Shown: positions 5,566 to 6,060 of the stretch, in pieces
How positions within the stretch are numbered: the first letter of the stretch is position 1
How the letters are laid out: each line of letters begins with the position of its first letter
DNA from: Bacteroidota bacterium
GTDB taxonomy: Bacteria; Bacteroidota; Bacteroidia; UKL13-3
NCBI GenBank assembly: GCA_010027395.1
Contig: RGVD01000161.1
Span: 1-6,060, forward strand
Direction of reading: 5' to 3'
DNA length: 6,060 nt
Translations under genes and position numbers: made by a program
Notes under the pieces: generated by a model
What the model was told of the DNA's origin: nothing
The model's input: only the letters and a program-made list of their open reading frames with translations
Databases searched by the model: none

Positions 5566-5638
5566 GAAAAGTAAATTATAATCAAATAATATATATAGCT
5601 ACCGCTCATCCCCACCTACAAACAAATGACAATAATTT

Positions 5639-5669
5639 TTTTATGCTTTTAAGGGATGTTATATCTTCG
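5639..5669 (+). promoter_or_regulatory. Probable promoter of the AsmA-like gene
   Basis: TATCTTCG (5662-5669) matches the -7 consensus TAnnTTTG at all but one base, and lies 19 bp downstream of TTTT (5639-5642), a three-of-four match to TTTG within a T-run. Transcription would start near 5675, leaving a leader of about 18 nt before the ATG at 5693. Confidence 0.5.
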
Positions 5670-5692
5670 CCACATTATAATTAACAGCTAAC

Positions 5693-6060
5693 ATGAAAAA
5701 ATTCTTAAAGTGGTTTTTATTCTTATTTTTATTCATTCTGATTGCGGCCATTGTTCTGCCTTTTGCTTTTAAAGGTAAAATATTGCAAATAGCCAAAGAA
5801 CAAGCCAATAATAATATCAATGCCAAAGTAAATTTTAGTGATGATATTGGTTTAAGCATCATCAAGTCTTTCCCTAACTTTACGCTTCAAATAAAAGACA
5901 TAACCGTGTTTGGTATCAATGAGTTTGAAGGTGATACCCTTTTTGCATCCAAAGAAATATCTGCCACCCTCGATATTATGAGTGTCATCAGTGGTGATAA
6001 AATAAAAATACGCTCCATTTTATTGGACCAAGCCCGCGTAAATGCCATCGTTCTGAAGGA
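5693..6060 (+). CDS. AsmA-like membrane protein (5' part)
   Basis: The frame is open from ATG 5693 to the window end, giving 122 residues of an incomplete protein. MKKFLKW is followed by one hydrophobic segment (about 8-24), the inner-membrane anchor, and then periplasmic sequence. The blocks KGKILQIAKEQANNNINAKV (27-46), SFPNFTLQIKDITVFG (59-74), FEGDTLFASKEI (78-89) and DIMSVISGDKIKIRSI (94-109) follow the N-terminal pattern of Bacteroidota AsmA-family proteins, which have one N-terminal transmembrane helix and a long repetitive periplasmic beta-domain. AsmA/TamB-type proteins are linked to outer-membrane assembly and lipid transport between membranes. Family members usually run to 800 or more residues, so most of the gene lies outside. 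It has its own promoter-like sequence and is probably unrelated to the HmuY cluster. Confidence 0.8.
   Translation, partial: MKKFLKWFLFLFLFILIAAIVLPFAFKGKILQIAKEQANNNINAKVNFSDDIGLSIIKSFPNFTLQIKDITVFGINEFEGDTLFASKEISATLDIMSVISGDKIKIRSILLDQARVNAIVLK

Noticed and set aside
5626..5632. Single reverse half-site ATGACAA upstream of the AsmA-like gene
   Set aside because: Only one Pho-type half-site, with no partner 11 bp away; not a Pho box.
5659..5865. Minus-strand open frame of 68 codons
   Set aside because: It is antisense to the start of the AsmA-like gene and crosses its promoter; the plus-strand frame has the coherent family pattern.
1..6060. CRISPR array, tRNA or rRNA genes, insertion sequence
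   Set aside because: No regularly spaced direct repeats, cloverleaf or ribosomal sequence, and no transposase were seen on either strand.

Overview
The window looks like chromosomal DNA from a member of the Bacteroidota, probably an environmental lineage. The evidence is: strongly AT-rich sequence; a type IX secretion (T9SS) type-A C-terminal sorting domain on the first gene; HmuY-family proteins paired with a TonB-dependent receptor; Bacteroidota-type promoter motifs (TTTG, about 19 bp, TAnnTTTG) instead of E. coli -35/-10 boxes; and weak or absent Shine-Dalgarno sequences. The exact taxon cannot be set from the sequence alone.

Layout. Positions 1-588 hold no convincing gene, but contain several short palindromes and, just before the first gene, a compact regulatory region. 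Positions 589-4988 form a three-gene, same-strand cluster: (1) a secreted HmuY-like protein with a T9SS sorting domain (589-1905); (2) a TonB-dependent outer-membrane receptor with haem-receptor features (1927-3972); (3) a second HmuY-like protein, this one a lipoprotein (3969-4988). Gene 2 starts 21 nt after gene 1. Gene 3 starts inside the stop codon of gene 2 (TTGA overlap). Both downstream genes start with TTG, so this is very likely one transcript. A small GNAT acetyltransferase (5057-5455) follows with its own apparent promoter. Then comes a short gene-free stretch with three small palindromes, and the start of an AsmA-like inner-membrane protein (5693 to the window end).

How the genes may work together. 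Two paralogous ligand-binding proteins, one exported through T9SS and one lipid-anchored and possibly surface-exposed, flank the TonB receptor they presumably feed. By homology to HmuY/HmuR the ligand is haem or a related tetrapyrrole, but no haem-processing gene is present in the window and the ligand is not proven.

The most unexpected feature is upstream of the first gene. Positions 486-503 match the classical PhoB-binding Pho box consensus at 17 of 18 positions. A second, degenerate copy of the same 11-bp-spaced repeat overlaps the -33 element. If functional, this two-hemophore/TonB system would be controlled by phosphate starvation rather than, or as well as, iron. The other notable structure is a palindromic repeat (9-bp perfect arms, GRA loop) present twice in opposite orientations, once on each side of the coding block.
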